Notes: generated from the letters alone by a model not told the origin. DNA of 64,000 bases from an uncultured Clostridia bacterium (GCA_902477755.1 CABSIK010000006.1:1-64000), one strand, 5' to 3'. Shown: positions 1-8,539, counted from the first letter of the stretch. Program-made: numbers and translations.

Positions 1-80
1 GGCTTCTTGAATATTTTAATTTGGAAATATTGTCTAACTTTTTGGGTTCAGTTCAAAGGAGTATCCGGCATTTTTTCTAT

Positions 81-353
81 TTATTTTTCAATGAGTCTTT
101 TTGCCAAAGAATAATCTGTTTTCTTTACAAAAACTTTGTATTCCATACAGCAGTTATCGCCGTTTACGCTGGACTGCGCCCCCAAAGGAGAAGCGTTGCC
201 GCTGATGGTGCTTTGTCCGCCCAAAGGAGATTCCAGACGCTTGTTGTCCAGAAAACATTCGATGTCGTTGCTTTCCAGAATTTCTTTCACGCGAGTCTGA
301 TCTTCCATATGATAAGTGCTGTAGACCTCTTTTCTGTTGAATACATTAATCAT
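81..353 (-). CDS. Small DUF2007-like protein, second of a paralogous pair
   Basis: The product is 90 residues with no signal peptide or membrane segment. It resembles its upstream neighbour (350-604) in layout: an N-terminal MxNVFNRKEVYSTYHMEDQTRVKEIL-like stretch and a C-terminal segment ending in a Y-x-V-x-V-K-K pattern. This fits the small DUF2007 'putative signal transducing' family (inference from pattern). The middle holds a short internal duplication, SPLGGQS then SPLGAQS, also visible in the DNA as two copies of a CCCAAAGGAGA motif. The start overlaps the stop of the upstream gene by four bases, so the two are probably translationally coupled. The function is unknown. Confidence 0.65.
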   Translation of the reverse strand: MINVFNRKEVYSTYHMEDQTRVKEILESNDIECFLDNKRLESPLGGQSTISGNASPLGAQSSVNGDNCCMEYKVFVKKTDYSLAKRLIEK

Positions 354-604
354 AAATACCCCTCCTGTTTCAGCAGAGAAACTGCCTGCTGCAATTGTTT
401 TTTATGGACATAAAAGGTATACGCCATAGATTGTGTCATCAGAGTTTCGGGATCGGGCACAGGAAAAAAGCCGCTGGTCTGATGGGGATCTTTTACTGAC
501 ACCATGTGTTCCACGCCCCCTTGGGTCAGCAGATTCCGCAGCTTGGTCTGTTCTTCCAGTGAAGAAGCTGTGATCAGTTCCACGCTGTTGAAAGATGTGA
601 ACAT
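350..604 (-). CDS. Small DUF2007-like protein, first of a paralogous pair
   Basis: The product is 84 residues. The start is supported by an AGGAGG site just upstream on the minus strand (GGAGGCGATGAC then ATG). N-terminal residues such as VELITASSLEEQTKLRNLL and the C-terminal AYTFYVHKKQLQQAVSLL match the layout of the following gene, with which it shares a four-base stop/start overlap. The pair looks like a small duplicated family of DUF2007-type proteins, whose domain resembles a ferredoxin-like fold with an unproven signalling role. No catalytic motif is visible. Confidence 0.65.
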   Translation of the reverse strand: MFTSFNSVELITASSLEEQTKLRNLLTQGGVEHMVSVKDPHQTSGFFPVPDPETLMTQSMAYTFYVHKKQLQQAVSLLKQEGYL

Positions 605-685
605 GTCATCGCCTCCTATTTGCCGTCCTTACGCTTTTTTCCATCATAGCATATTTCTTCCAAAATGAAAAGAATAAATGTCTGA

Positions 686-1282
686 CTACCAGAGCAGCCG
701 AAGAAGCCCCATAGCAAGGAAAATGCTGCCGGATAAAAGGGTATAGCGGTTTTCCGCCATGGGCATTGTCTCTGTCAGCCGTTTTCCTGCGCCTGCACCC
801 ACAGAAAGGAAAAAAGTCTGCAAAAGAGCGGCGAAAAAAGGCAGCCAGTATACGGAAAAACCTGCCGCGGCGGCGCTAAGCCCAACGCCGCAGGCATCGG
901 CAGAAAGCACCAGACCCAACAGCAAAGCTTCCCCTGCTTCCAGCACGGCAGAACCGTCGGTATCACATTGGGAAGGACTGCGCAGGAATTTCAGGGGAGA
1001 GGGGCTGTCTGTTTGTTTGCGGCAGCCCTGAAACAGGAGAAATAAACCGAAGCCCACCAGAAACAGCGCCGCCCCCCGTTCTGCCCAGTGGGGAGGCAGA
1101 CAGGCAGCCAGAAAGGTACCAGCCTTGAGAAAAAGAAACAACAGCCCAGCCGTTTCCAGTCCAAAAACCACACGGGAGAAAACAGGCAGGGAAATTCGCC
1201 TTAGTCCGCACGCCATGCCGGCTCCTAAGGCGTCCAGACTGAGAGAAAGCGCCAGCAGAAAGGAAAGAATCATGGGAAACAC
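686..1282 (-). CDS. ytaF: Sporulation membrane protein YtaF (MntP/YtaF family)
   Basis: The 198-residue protein has about six hydrophobic segments. The N-terminal segment contains the LSLSLDALGAGMACG signature, and a second half carries the related LLLGLVLSADACGVGLSAA signature. This is the duplicated, Asp-containing, MntP-like fold of YtaF. Family members are associated with sporulation; the transported substrate, if any, is not known. The start follows a strong AGGAGGTG site. It is divergent from the P-type ATPase at 1382 with a short shared upstream region. Its presence agrees with an endospore former. Confidence 0.85.
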   Translation of the reverse strand: MFPMILSFLLALSLSLDALGAGMACGLRRISLPVFSRVVFGLETAGLLFLFLKAGTFLAACLPPHWAERGAALFLVGFGLFLLFQGCRKQTDSPSPLKFLRSPSQCDTDGSAVLEAGEALLLGLVLSADACGVGLSAAAAGFSVYWLPFFAALLQTFFLSVGAGAGKRLTETMPMAENRYTLLSGSIFLAMGLLRLLW

Positions 1283-1381
1283 CTCCTGTGGCTATGATAT
1301 GCCGCAGTCATGTTTTTGGTTATATGCGCATAGAATGGAAAAGCAGGACAACCAAAGACAACGAGAGAAACGGGTGAGGAT

Positions 1382-4012
1382 ATGAATTGGTGGCAAATGG
1401 AAACGAAGGAAGCGGCACGCCGTCTGGAAACAGACGAGAAAAAAGGATTGACTGCCCAAATGGCGGCGGAGCGGCTGTCGCAAAAAGGCAGGAATGAATT
1501 GGCGGAAACGGAGGGCAAAAAAAGTCTGTTCTGGCGGTTTCTGGCACAGTTTGATGACTTTATGATATTGCTGTTGCTGGGAGCGGCAGTGGTGTCTGTG
1601 GTCATTTCCAGGCTGAGCGGCGAAAATGATGTGCTGGATGCGGTGATGATTTTAGGCATTGTGGTGCTCAACGCCGCACTAGGGCTTTTTCAGGAAAGCA
1701 AAGCGGAAAAGGCGCTGGAAGCCCTGAAGAAAATGGCAGCACCTCATGCCAAAGTCATTCGAGATGGTGTGGTGCGTGAAATTCCGGCGGCAGAAGTGGT
1801 GCCGGGGGATTTATTGCTGCTGGAAACAGGGGACGCTGTCTGTGCAGACGGGCGTGTGGTGGAAAGTCACAGCCTGAAAACAGAAGAAAGCGCCCTGACA
1901 GGGGAAGCTCTGCCTGTGGAAAAAACAGCGGCAGGGGGCTTGCCCGAAGAAACGGCGACAGGTGACCGGAAAAATATGGTGCTTGCTGGGGGATATGTGG
2001 TTTACGGTAAAGGGAAGGTGCTGGTGACAGCAACGGGCATGGAAACGGAAATGGGGCGCATTGCCGCCATGCTTTCCCATACATCCAACACCATGACGCC
2101 TTTGCAGAAAAAGCTGGAGCAGACTGGGAAACAGCTGGGCATTGGTGCTCTGGCAATCTGCGCCCTGATTTTCTGCATGGGGATTTTGCAGGAGAAACCG
2201 CCTTTTTCCATGTTTATGACGGCGGTCAGTCTGGCAGTGGCGGCCATTCCAGAAGGATTGCCTGCCATTGTGACTATCGTATTGGCTATGGGTACATCCC
2301 GTATGTCGGAAAAAAACACCATCGTCCGGCGGCTGTCGGCAGTGGAAACCTTGGGGGGCGCGCAGGTCATTTGCTCTGACAAAACAGGCACATTGACCCA
2401 AAACCGTATGCAGGTCACCACATGGACGGATTACAGCCACAGAGAACCGAAAAATGATGATTTGCGAGAAACGGTGGCAAATCTCTTTGCCCTTTGCAAT
2501 GACTGCAACGTATCTGACGGGAATTTGCAGGGAGAACCTACGGAAAAAGCCCTTGGGGAATACGCACAAAGCATGGGCATTGATTTTGCCGCCCTCAGAC
2601 GGGACATGCCAAGGGTGGGAGAAATTCCTTTTTCTTCGGCAAGAAAGCGCATGACCACTCTCCACAAAACAGAGGATGGCTGGATTTCCGTCACAAAAGG
2701 CGCACCGGATATTCTGCTGGAAAAATGCGCCTTCTGTATGGAAGGCAGTGGACAGGTTCCCTTTGACAGCAGACGAAAAAGCATGGCAAGGATGGTTAAT
2801 GGAGAAATGGCGGCACAGGCATTGCGTGTGGTAGCAGTGGCGTTTCGGCAATGGTCGGAAAAACCGCCTTTGACAGAAGAAGCTTTGGAACGGAATCTGA
2901 TTTTCGCAGGCATGGCAGGCATGGTAGACCCGCCCAGACCGGAAGTAAAAGAAGCGGTACATCTTTGCAGACAGGCAGGCATCCGTCCTGTGATGATTAC
3001 AGGTGACCATGTGCTGACGGCAGAAGCTATTGGTAGGGAATTGGGCATCTACCAAAAAGGGGACTGTGCTGTCACAGGGGCGGAACTGGACAAAATGAGC
3101 GACAAAGAACTGGAAACGGCGGCGGAAACCTGCACAGTCTTTGCCAGAGTGGCGCCGGAGCATAAAGTCCGCATTGTGGAAGCCTTCCAGAAAAGGGGAA
3201 ATGTGGTCGCTATGACAGGGGACGGCGTCAACGATGCGCCAGCGCTAAAAAGAGCAGACATTGGCTGTGCCATGGGCAAAAGCGGTACGGAAGTGGCGAA
3301 AGGGGCGTCCGACCTGATTTTGACGGATGATAACTTTGCCACCATTGTGGAAGCTGTACGGGAAGGACGTGGCATTTATGACAATATCCGCAAAGCTGTT
3401 CATTTCCTCCTTTCCAGCAACATTGGGGAGATTTTGACCATCTTTGTGGCAATGCTCTTGGGCTGGGCGGCGCCTCTTTTACCCATCCAGCTTTTGTGGG
3501 TGAATCTGGTGACGGACTCCCTGCCAGCCATTGCCCTTGGCATGGAACCGGCAGAGGAAAACATCATGGAACGACCGCCTCGAAAAAATACTGGAAGTTT
3601 ATTTGGGGATGGACTTGGCGGCAGAATTCTGCTGGAAGGGATTATGATCGGGGTTCTGGCGTTGCTGGCTTTCGGTATTGGGCATGTGTATTTCGATCAG
3701 GAGGATGGCTATGCCGTGGGGCGCACTATGGCGTTTGCGGTGCTTTCCCTGTCCCAGTTGGTCCATGCCTTCAATATGCGTGGAGAAGGCTCTTTGGGAA
3801 AACTGCCTTTCTGCTCTAACACATGGCTTCTCATGGCATTTGTGGTGGGGGTTGCTTTGCAGTGCGTTGTGATCATGATGCCGCCTTTGGCAGGTATTTT
3901 CCAAGTGGTGCCTTTGAATGGAGAACAGTGGCTGTTAACAGCGGCCCTTGCTTTGGCGCCTCTGCCTTTGGTGGAATTGGAAAAAGCCATCTGGCATCCA
4001 AAACAAAAATAG
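1382..4012 (+). CDS. Cation-transporting P-type ATPase, Ca2+ (PMCA/SERCA-like) type
   Basis: The 876-residue protein has all hallmarks of a P2-type ATPase. There is an N-terminal cation-ATPase domain starting WWQMETKEAARRL and a TGEALPVEK actuator loop. Membrane helix 4 carries AAIPEGLPAIV, typical of Ca2+ pumps. The phosphorylated Asp lies in DKTGTLTQN (about residue 333), and the hinge TGDGVNDAPAL is at about residues 612-621. Six further C-terminal hydrophobic segments follow. It should export or sequester Ca2+ (or Mn2+) at the cytoplasmic membrane using ATP. The start is preceded by GTGAGG. A strong intrinsic terminator follows at once, so it is probably a single-gene unit. Exact ion specificity is inferred from the PEGL motif. 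Confidence 0.93.
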   Translation: MNWWQMETKEAARRLETDEKKGLTAQMAAERLSQKGRNELAETEGKKSLFWRFLAQFDDFMILLLLGAAVVSVVISRLSGENDVLDAVMILGIVVLNAALGLFQESKAEKALEALKKMAAPHAKVIRDGVVREIPAAEVVPGDLLLLETGDAVCADGRVVESHSLKTEESALTGEALPVEKTAAGGLPEETATGDRKNMVLAGGYVVYGKGKVLVTATGMETEMGRIAAMLSHTSNTMTPLQKKLEQTGKQLGIGALAICALIFCMGILQEKPPFSMFMTAVSLAVAAIPEGLPAIVTIVLAMGTSRMSEKNTIVRRLSAVETLGGAQVICSDKTGTLTQNRMQVTTWTDYSHREPKNDDLRETVANLFALCNDCNVSDGNLQGEPTEKALGEYAQSMGIDFAALRRDMPRVGEIPFSSARKRMTTLHKTEDGWISVTKGAPDILLEKCAFCMEGSGQVPFDSRRKSMARMVNGEMAAQALRVVAVAFRQWSEKPPLTEEALERNLIFAGMAGMVDPPRPEVKEAVHLCRQAGIRPVMITGDHVLTAEAIGRELGIYQKGDCAVTGAELDKMSDKELETAAETCTVFARVAPEHKVRIVEAFQKRGNVVAMTGDGVNDAPALKRADIGCAMGKSGTEVAKGASDLILTDDNFATIVEAVREGRGIYDNIRKAVHFLLSSNIGEILTIFVAMLLGWAAPLLPIQLLWVNLVTDSLPAIALGMEPAEENIMERPPRKNTGSLFGDGLGGRILLEGIMIGVLALLAFGIGHVYFDQEDGYAVGRTMAFAVLSLSQLVHAFNMRGEGSLGKLPFCSNTWLLMAFVVGVALQCVVIMMPPLAGIFQVVPLNGEQWLLTAALALAPLPLVELEKAIWHPKQK

Positions 4013-4020
4013 AATTTTCA

Positions 4021-4052
4021 AAAACCTGACTTTTTCCAAGTCAGGTTTTTTT
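4021..4052 (+). terminator. Intrinsic terminator after the P-type ATPase
   Basis: AAACCTGAC and GTCAGGTTT form a nine-base-pair stem closing a short loop. A run of T follows. It lies nine bases past the ATPase stop codon. Confidence 0.9.
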
Positions 4053-4055
4053 GGG

Positions 4056-4216
4056 GGCATCTTCATAAGAAAACAAAGAAAGCCAAAATCCTTATTATGA
4101 CAAAGAAGTTTGGTTTTCTTATTTTATTTGTTATGTTTTTTTGTCGAAAGCCATGGCAATTTTCCTTAAGAAATCCGGGAAAAGGAAAAACAATGTTTTC
4201 TTAAGGAAAAGTTGCT
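4056..4216 (+). repeat. MITE-like intergenic repeat, full-length copy 1
   Basis: This 161-bp non-coding unit starts GGCATCTTCATAAGAAAACA and ends in TGTTTTCTTAAG...AGTTGCT. Reading the right end backwards gives AGCAACTTTTCC.TTAAGAAAACA, an imperfect terminal inverted repeat of about 20 bp. Inside is a hairpin module (AAGAAAGCCAAAATCC with its weakly matching partner) followed by a second, palindromic module. The same order is found at 27027-27199 and, inverted, at 55565-55729. With the preceding terminator it fills the 305-bp gap between the ATPase and the SDR gene. Confidence 0.8.
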
Positions 4217-4317
4217 TTGTGGTGTCAATTTTTGCCAAGACACTTTGGCAGAATTTTGCCTTTTTGCCGCCTTTCTTTTGTTGTATAATGAAACCAAATA
4301 GAGAGGAGGGGGTTCCC

Positions 4318-5031
4318 ATGAAACAGGCAATCATTACGGGAGCCACAGGCGGCATTGGACATGCGCTGGCAGAAGGTTTTGCGGCGGCAGGGTATTTTGT
4401 CATTGCTACGGACTTGCCCGAAACAGCAGATTTTACAGGAGAAAATATCGTATACCTGCCCATGGATTTGCGGCAGGAAACAGACATAAAAAGGTTTTTT
4501 GAAACTGCGCGGCAGAAATACGGCATCATTGACGTGCTGGTGAACTGCGGCGCCATCAGCCGTATGCAGAAATCCCCGTTGGAATTGACAGCGGCAGAAT
4601 TCGATGATGTGATCCATACGAACCTGCGAGGGACTTTTTTGTGCTGTCAAAATTTCCTTCGTGCCAATGAAGGCGCGGAATACGGCAGAATCATCAACAT
4701 TGCTTCTACTAGATGGCATCAGAACGAAGCTGGCTGGGAGGCTTACGGCGCATCCAAAGGGGGCGTGGTTTCTCTTACCAACAGCCTTTGCGTATCTTTG
4801 TCGGATAGGGCAGTGACGGTGAATGCCATCAGCCCCGGCTGGATTGAAACGGGAGATTATGAGGCTTTGACGGAAGCAGACCACAAACAGCATCCCTCTG
4901 GGCGAGTAGGGAAACCTGCGGACATCCTTCGGGCTTGTTTGTTTTTAGCAGCGGCGGAAAGTGATTTTATCAATGGCATCAATCTGGTGGTAGACGGCGG
5001 CATGACCAAGAGAATGATTTATGTGGAATAA
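4318..5031 (+). CDS. Short-chain dehydrogenase/reductase
   Basis: The product is 237 residues. The start at 4318 is chosen because GAGAGGAGG lies just upstream; a longer in-frame extension would read through the repeat. The Rossmann motif TGATGGIGHA is at residues 6-15. A NCGAIS sequence replaces the usual NNAG, and a Ser upstream of the YGASKGG motif gives the catalytic Ser-Tyr-Lys set. The C-terminus has the INLVVDGG signature typical of FabG-like SDRs. It likely reduces or oxidises a small alcohol or keto substrate with NAD(P)H. The substrate cannot be read from the sequence, and no neighbour points to a pathway. A TATAAT box is at 4284-4289. Confidence 0.88.
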   Translation: MKQAIITGATGGIGHALAEGFAAAGYFVIATDLPETADFTGENIVYLPMDLRQETDIKRFFETARQKYGIIDVLVNCGAISRMQKSPLELTAAEFDDVIHTNLRGTFLCCQNFLRANEGAEYGRIINIASTRWHQNEAGWEAYGASKGGVVSLTNSLCVSLSDRAVTVNAISPGWIETGDYEALTEADHKQHPSGRVGKPADILRACLFLAAAESDFINGINLVVDGGMTKRMIYVE

Positions 5032-5034
5032 ATT

Positions 5035-5060
5035 TGTCCTTTTTGGGCGGACAAAGGATT
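5035..5060 (+). terminator. Weak hairpin terminator after the SDR
   Basis: TTTGTCC and GGACAAA can pair across a short loop, four bases past the SDR stop. Only a short T-run follows, so efficiency is doubtful. Confidence 0.4.
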
Positions 5061-5098
5061 TTACAGGCGGAAAAGCCCGAAACAAAGCAAAAAAAGGC

Positions 5099-5127
5099 TT
5101 TGCAGTGGGGGTGTTTCATGATATAAT
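5099..5127 (+). promoter_or_regulatory. Sigma-A-like promoter of murA
   Basis: TTTGCA at 5099-5104 and TATAAT at 5122-5127 are separated by 17 bp. The promoter sits about 65 bp upstream of the murA start. Confidence 0.55.
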
Positions 5128-5191
5128 CTGAATGTTAGGGCGAAATTTAAAAAGTCCTTTGGCGAATGATTTGGAAGGATGAATGTTGTTT

Positions 5192-6451
5192 ATGGATAAA
5201 TTGATTGTACAGGGACGTAAACGTCTTGTAGGGGAAGTCAACATCAGCGGTGCAAAAAACGCGGCTGTTGCAGTGATTCCCGCGGCTATCATGGCAGAGG
5301 GTGTCAGTGTATTGGAGAACCTGCCCCGCATTGAGGATGTGAACAATCTCTGTCATACCATTGAAAAATTGGGCGGCACATGCACCTATTTGGATAATGG
5401 ACATACTTTGAAAATTGACTGCGATCAGGGCACTGCTCACTGTGCTACTTTTGAAGAAGTGCAGAAAATCAGAGCTTCTTATTATTTCCTTGGTGCTATG
5501 CTTGCCAGATACAAAAAAGCAGAAGTTGCACTGCCCGGCGGCTGCAACTTTGGCGTCAGACCCATTGACCTGCATCTGAAAGGCTTCCGTGCTTTGGGTG
5601 CAACAGTGGAAGAAGGCAACGGCATGGTTCGTGCTTACGCAGACAGACTGGTGGGCACATCCATTTACATGGATCAGGTGAGTGTAGGGGCTACCATCAA
5701 TATCATGCTGGCTGCTACCATGGCAGAAGGCGTGACAACCATTGAAAACGCGGCAAAAGAACCTCATGTTGTAGATACAGCAAACTATCTGAATATGATG
5801 GGTGCCAATATCAAAGGCGCTGGTACAGATGTCATCCGTATCAAAGGTGTGGAAAAACTCCACGGCGCACAGTATACCATCATTCCTGACCAGATTGAGG
5901 CAGGAACATACATGATCGCGGCAGCCATCACTGGCGGCGATGTGCTGGTGAAGAACATCATTCCCAAGCACATGGATTCTCTGACAGCAAAGCTGGATGA
6001 AATGAATGTGACCATTGAGGAGCATGACGATTCCATCCGTGTCACAGCAAACAGACCTTTGCACTGCGCAAACGTTAAGACCATGAGTTATCCTGGTTTC
6101 CCTACAGACCTGCAGCCCCAGATTGCGGCACTGCTCAGCGTTTGTCAGGGACAGAGCGTTATCACAGAAAATGTATGGGACAACCGTTATCAATACATCG
6201 ACGAACTGCGGAAGATGGGCGCACAGGTGCAGATCGACGGCAGAATCGCGCGTATTGATGGTATTCCCTGTTTGACTGGTGCAAATGTGACCGCTACAGA
6301 CCTGCGTGCAGGGGCGGCTATGATTCTGGCAGCACTGGCGGCAGAAGGCGAAAGCGTCATTGACGGCGTGAAGTACATCGACAGAGGTTACGAAGAAGTC
6401 GAACATAAATTCAATGCACTGGGCGCAAATATCACCCGTGTGAAAGCATAA
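5192..6451 (+). CDS. murA: UDP-N-acetylglucosamine 1-carboxyvinyltransferase
   Basis: MurA (419 residues from this start) transfers enolpyruvate from PEP to UDP-GlcNAc, the first committed step of peptidoglycan synthesis, in the cytoplasm. The substrate-binding SGAKNAAV is at residues 19-26. The catalytic Cys is present in LPGGCNFGVRPIDLH (Cys118, equivalent to E. coli Cys115), so a fosfomycin-sensitive enzyme is expected. The full EPSP-synthase-like double domain is present, ending in the GYEEVEHKFNALGA region. An alternative ATG three codons upstream (5183) lies very close to the GGAAGGA site. I prefer 5192, where family members usually begin. Confidence 0.95.
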   Translation: MDKLIVQGRKRLVGEVNISGAKNAAVAVIPAAIMAEGVSVLENLPRIEDVNNLCHTIEKLGGTCTYLDNGHTLKIDCDQGTAHCATFEEVQKIRASYYFLGAMLARYKKAEVALPGGCNFGVRPIDLHLKGFRALGATVEEGNGMVRAYADRLVGTSIYMDQVSVGATINIMLAATMAEGVTTIENAAKEPHVVDTANYLNMMGANIKGAGTDVIRIKGVEKLHGAQYTIIPDQIEAGTYMIAAAITGGDVLVKNIIPKHMDSLTAKLDEMNVTIEEHDDSIRVTANRPLHCANVKTMSYPGFPTDLQPQIAALLSVCQGQSVITENVWDNRYQYIDELRKMGAQVQIDGRIARIDGIPCLTGANVTATDLRAGAAMILAALAAEGESVIDGVKYIDRGYEEVEHKFNALGANITRVKA

Positions 6452-6539
6452 GAAATTTTTTGAACAGCCGTAAGAGGGAGCGGAAGGCGGAACTTTTGCG
6501 GCTGTTTTTATGGAATATTTTGGAAAGGAGGGGAATCCC

Positions 6540-7328
6540 TTGGATTTTTGTACCATTGCCAGCGGAAGCAACGGCAACAGCATCTTTATGGGCACAGAAC
6601 ATACGAAAATCCTCATTGATGCAGGGGTCAGCGGCAAGCGGATACTGGAAGGACTGGAAAAGTTGTCCCTCACTGGCGACCAGATTGACGCTTTGTTCAT
6701 CACCCATGAGCATATTGACCATGTGAAGGGGGCAGGGGTATTTTCCCGAAAGTTTGATGTACCCATTTATGCCACCATGGAAACATGGGACGCTATGGAA
6801 GGCAATCTGGGCAAGATTGCCCCACGCAATAAGCGTTTTGTATACCAAGGGGAGCCTTGTGTCATCAATGACCTGTGTGTGAAGCCCTTTGCCATTCCCC
6901 ATGACGCGGCGGCACCAGTGGGCTACAGCGTTTTTGCCGGAGAAAAGAAAATCACCGTTGCTACAGACATCGGTCATGTGACAGACACCATTCGGGAGAA
7001 CATCACCGACAGCGATATTTTGCTTCTGGAATCCAATCATGATGAAGAAATGGTGAAAAAAGGGCGGTATCCTTGGAATCTGAAACAGCGCATTCTGGGG
7101 GAAAGAGGGCATCTGTCCAACCGTACCGCCGGCGCACTTTTGGCAGAAATCATGAGCGGCAAAATGAAACATATTTTTCTGGGACATTTGAGCGAAGAAA
7201 ACAACAGCCCCTACCTTGCTTATGAAACGGTGGCAGAGATTCTGGAAAGCAACCGCATCAAACTGGGCGGCGCATTGAAAATGGATATGGCTGCCAGAAA
7301 TTCCAACGGGGCAAAAGTCACCATTTGA
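6540..7328 (+). CDS. MBL-fold metallohydrolase, WalJ/YycJ-like
   Basis: The 262-residue protein starts at a TTG (6540) placed six bases after AAAGGAGGGG. The usual family N-terminus, DFCTIASGSNGNS, then follows immediately. The metal-binding motif THEHIDHVKG is at residues 58-67, and later His and Asp residues (ATDIGHVTD; LGHLSEENNSP) complete the two-metal centre. WalJ-type proteins are thought to act on nucleic acid; in Bacillus walJ lies in the walRK operon. Here it sits between murA and rlmH, and rlmH follows 13 bp after its stop. The linkage of walJ and rlmH resembles the region near the Bacillus origin. Exact substrate is unknown. Confidence 0.88.
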   Translation: MDFCTIASGSNGNSIFMGTEHTKILIDAGVSGKRILEGLEKLSLTGDQIDALFITHEHIDHVKGAGVFSRKFDVPIYATMETWDAMEGNLGKIAPRNKRFVYQGEPCVINDLCVKPFAIPHDAAAPVGYSVFAGEKKITVATDIGHVTDTIRENITDSDILLLESNHDEEMVKKGRYPWNLKQRILGERGHLSNRTAGALLAEIMSGKMKHIFLGHLSEENNSPYLAYETVAEILESNRIKLGGALKMDMAARNSNGAKVTI

Positions 7329-7341
7329 GGAGGAGAAAGCC

Positions 7342-7821
7342 ATGCGGATTACCATTGTTTGCGTAGGCAAGCTGAAAGAAAAATACTGGCAGGACGCCAT
7401 TGCAGAATACAGCAAGCGTTTGAGCCGTTATCATAAATTGGAAATCGTGGAACTGCCTGACGAGAAAGCACCGGAAACCATGAGCCCTGCGCAGGAAGAA
7501 GAAGTGAAGAAAAAAGAAGGAGAACGCATCCTGAAAGCCATCAAAGATGATGCCTTTGTGGTAGCCCTCGCAATTGAGGGAAAAGGATTGACTTCTGAAG
7601 GTCTGGCAGACTTTATGGCAAAGAAAGCCGTTGGTGGCGTGAGCCATATGGCTTTTGTCATTGGCGGTTCTCTGGGATTGTCGGCAGAGGTTATGAAACG
7701 GGCAGATTTTGCCTTGAGTTTCTCCGCTATGACATTCCCCCATCAGATGATGCGGGTGATTTTGCTGGAACAGATTTATCGGGCGGAGCGAATCAACCGG
7801 AAAGAACCTTATCATAAATAA
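7342..7821 (+). CDS. rlmH: 23S rRNA (pseudouridine1915-N3)-methyltransferase RlmH
   Basis: The 159-residue protein matches RlmH over its full usual length. It has an N-terminal RITIVCVGKLKEKYW, a central glycine-rich SAM-binding knot loop FVIGGSLGLS, and the C-terminal signature LLEQIYRAERINRKEPYHK. It is a SPOUT-fold enzyme that methylates pseudouridine 1915 in helix 69 of 23S rRNA on assembled 70S ribosomes. The start follows GAGGAG. It is likely co-transcribed with the preceding MBL gene, and a terminator follows. Confidence 0.96.
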   Translation: MRITIVCVGKLKEKYWQDAIAEYSKRLSRYHKLEIVELPDEKAPETMSPAQEEEVKKKEGERILKAIKDDAFVVALAIEGKGLTSEGLADFMAKKAVGGVSHMAFVIGGSLGLSAEVMKRADFALSFSAMTFPHQMMRVILLEQIYRAERINRKEPYHK

Positions 7822-7830
7822 AACAGATGG

Positions 7831-7866
7831 AACAGAGTTTGTGGAAACGCAGGCTCTGTTTTTATT
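7831..7866 (+). terminator. Intrinsic terminator after rlmH
   Basis: AACAGAG and CTCTGTT form a stem around GTGGAAACG-like loop sequence, followed by TTTATTTTT. It is nine bases past the rlmH stop. Confidence 0.85.
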
Positions 7867-7996
7867 TTTGTTTCAGTGGGGATTTGAATTTATAATCAAA
7901 AATATATTATAAAATGCAATATAAAACTTAACATATACAAAGAAAATACATATTGATAAAATGGATTTAGATAATTCTGTATAGGGAGGGAATGTC

Positions 7997-8272
7997 ATGA
8001 AATCTATTTTACATCAACTCTACGACGGGGAAATTGCCCCATGGGAACAGTTTACCCCCACATTGACGGACTGTCGTGCCAAGCGGCAGGAGCATCTGCG
8101 TCATTACGAATCCCTGCGGCGTACCCTGACGGAAGAACAGCGGAAAGAACTGGAGGAAGTCATGGATGAGCAGTTAGCATTGTTTCCCTTGGAAATGGCA
8201 GAAAGTTTCATCAAGGGGTTTCGCCTGGGGGCAGGTATCATGATAGAAGTCCTTTCTCCTCCAATGAAATAG
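7997..8272 (+). CDS. Small helical protein of unknown function (DUF6809-like)
   Basis: The 91-residue product is preceded by AGGGAGGG. It starts MKSILHQLYDGEIAPWEQF and continues as a charged, probably helical protein (RRTLTEEQRKELEEVMDEQ). It ends with a FIKGFRLGAGIMIEVL segment. This pattern resembles the short DUF6809-type proteins common in Clostridia (inference from pattern, not a search). An AT-rich 100-bp leader (about 7880-7985) precedes it. It lies just upstream of the DnaA-box-like cluster. No function can be assigned. Confidence 0.75.
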   Translation: MKSILHQLYDGEIAPWEQFTPTLTDCRAKRQEHLRHYESLRRTLTEEQRKELEEVMDEQLALFPLEMAESFIKGFRLGAGIMIEVLSPPMK

Positions 8273-8287
8273 AAGTTTCCTCCCCAG

Positions 8288-8440
8288 ATTTCCACAGAGT
8301 TATAAACAATACAGTGGATATTATCCACATAAAAAAATCAGTTTTCCACAGCATGAAATGTGGAAATGTGGATAACTTTTTCGTGAGAGTAGAAAAAAGG
8401 TGCATTTTGTCTGATTTTGCTGCCGTTTTTCTGTGGAAAA
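8288..8440. promoter_or_regulatory. Cluster of DnaA-box-like nonamers
   Basis: Two perfect TTATCCACA boxes occur, one at 8321-8329 on plus and one at 8367-8375 on minus. One-mismatch TTTTCCACA copies lie at 8342-8350 (plus) and 8432-8440 (minus). Two-mismatch ATTTCCACA copies lie at 8288-8296 (plus) and 8359-8367 (minus). The first perfect box is also part of an inverted repeat, GTGGATATTATCCAC (8314-8328). DnaA binding is inferred from the box consensus. No dnaA or dnaN gene lies in the window. Confidence 0.5.
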
Positions 8441-8486
8441 GCCCTTGTTTTCCAGAATACTGCCGTAATTTTGGGGAAAATAAAAT

Positions 8487-8531
8487 AGCCGGAATCCTTT
8501 CTGTTCAAGGATTCCGGCTCATGTTTTTTTG
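8487..8531 (-). terminator. Bidirectional terminator after murC
   Basis: AGCCGGAATCCTTT pairs with AAGGATTCCGGCT. A-rich sequence lies on one side and a T7 run on the other, so it can stop transcription from either strand. It is nine bases beyond the murC stop. Confidence 0.85.
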
Positions 8532-8539
8532 ATTCAAAC

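Noticed and set aside
1811..3163. A 450-codon minus-strand frame inside the P-type ATPase gene
   Set aside because: It is antisense to a gene with all catalytic motifs intact and has a random-looking product.
7880..8440. A chromosomal replication origin
   Set aside because: Box cluster and AT-rich stretch are suggestive, but dnaA, dnaN and rpmH are absent and gene orientation does not flip here. I report only the box cluster.
8314..8532. A 72-codon plus-strand frame across the DnaA-box-like cluster
   Set aside because: It has no RBS, runs through the terminator and the box cluster, and is probably chance.
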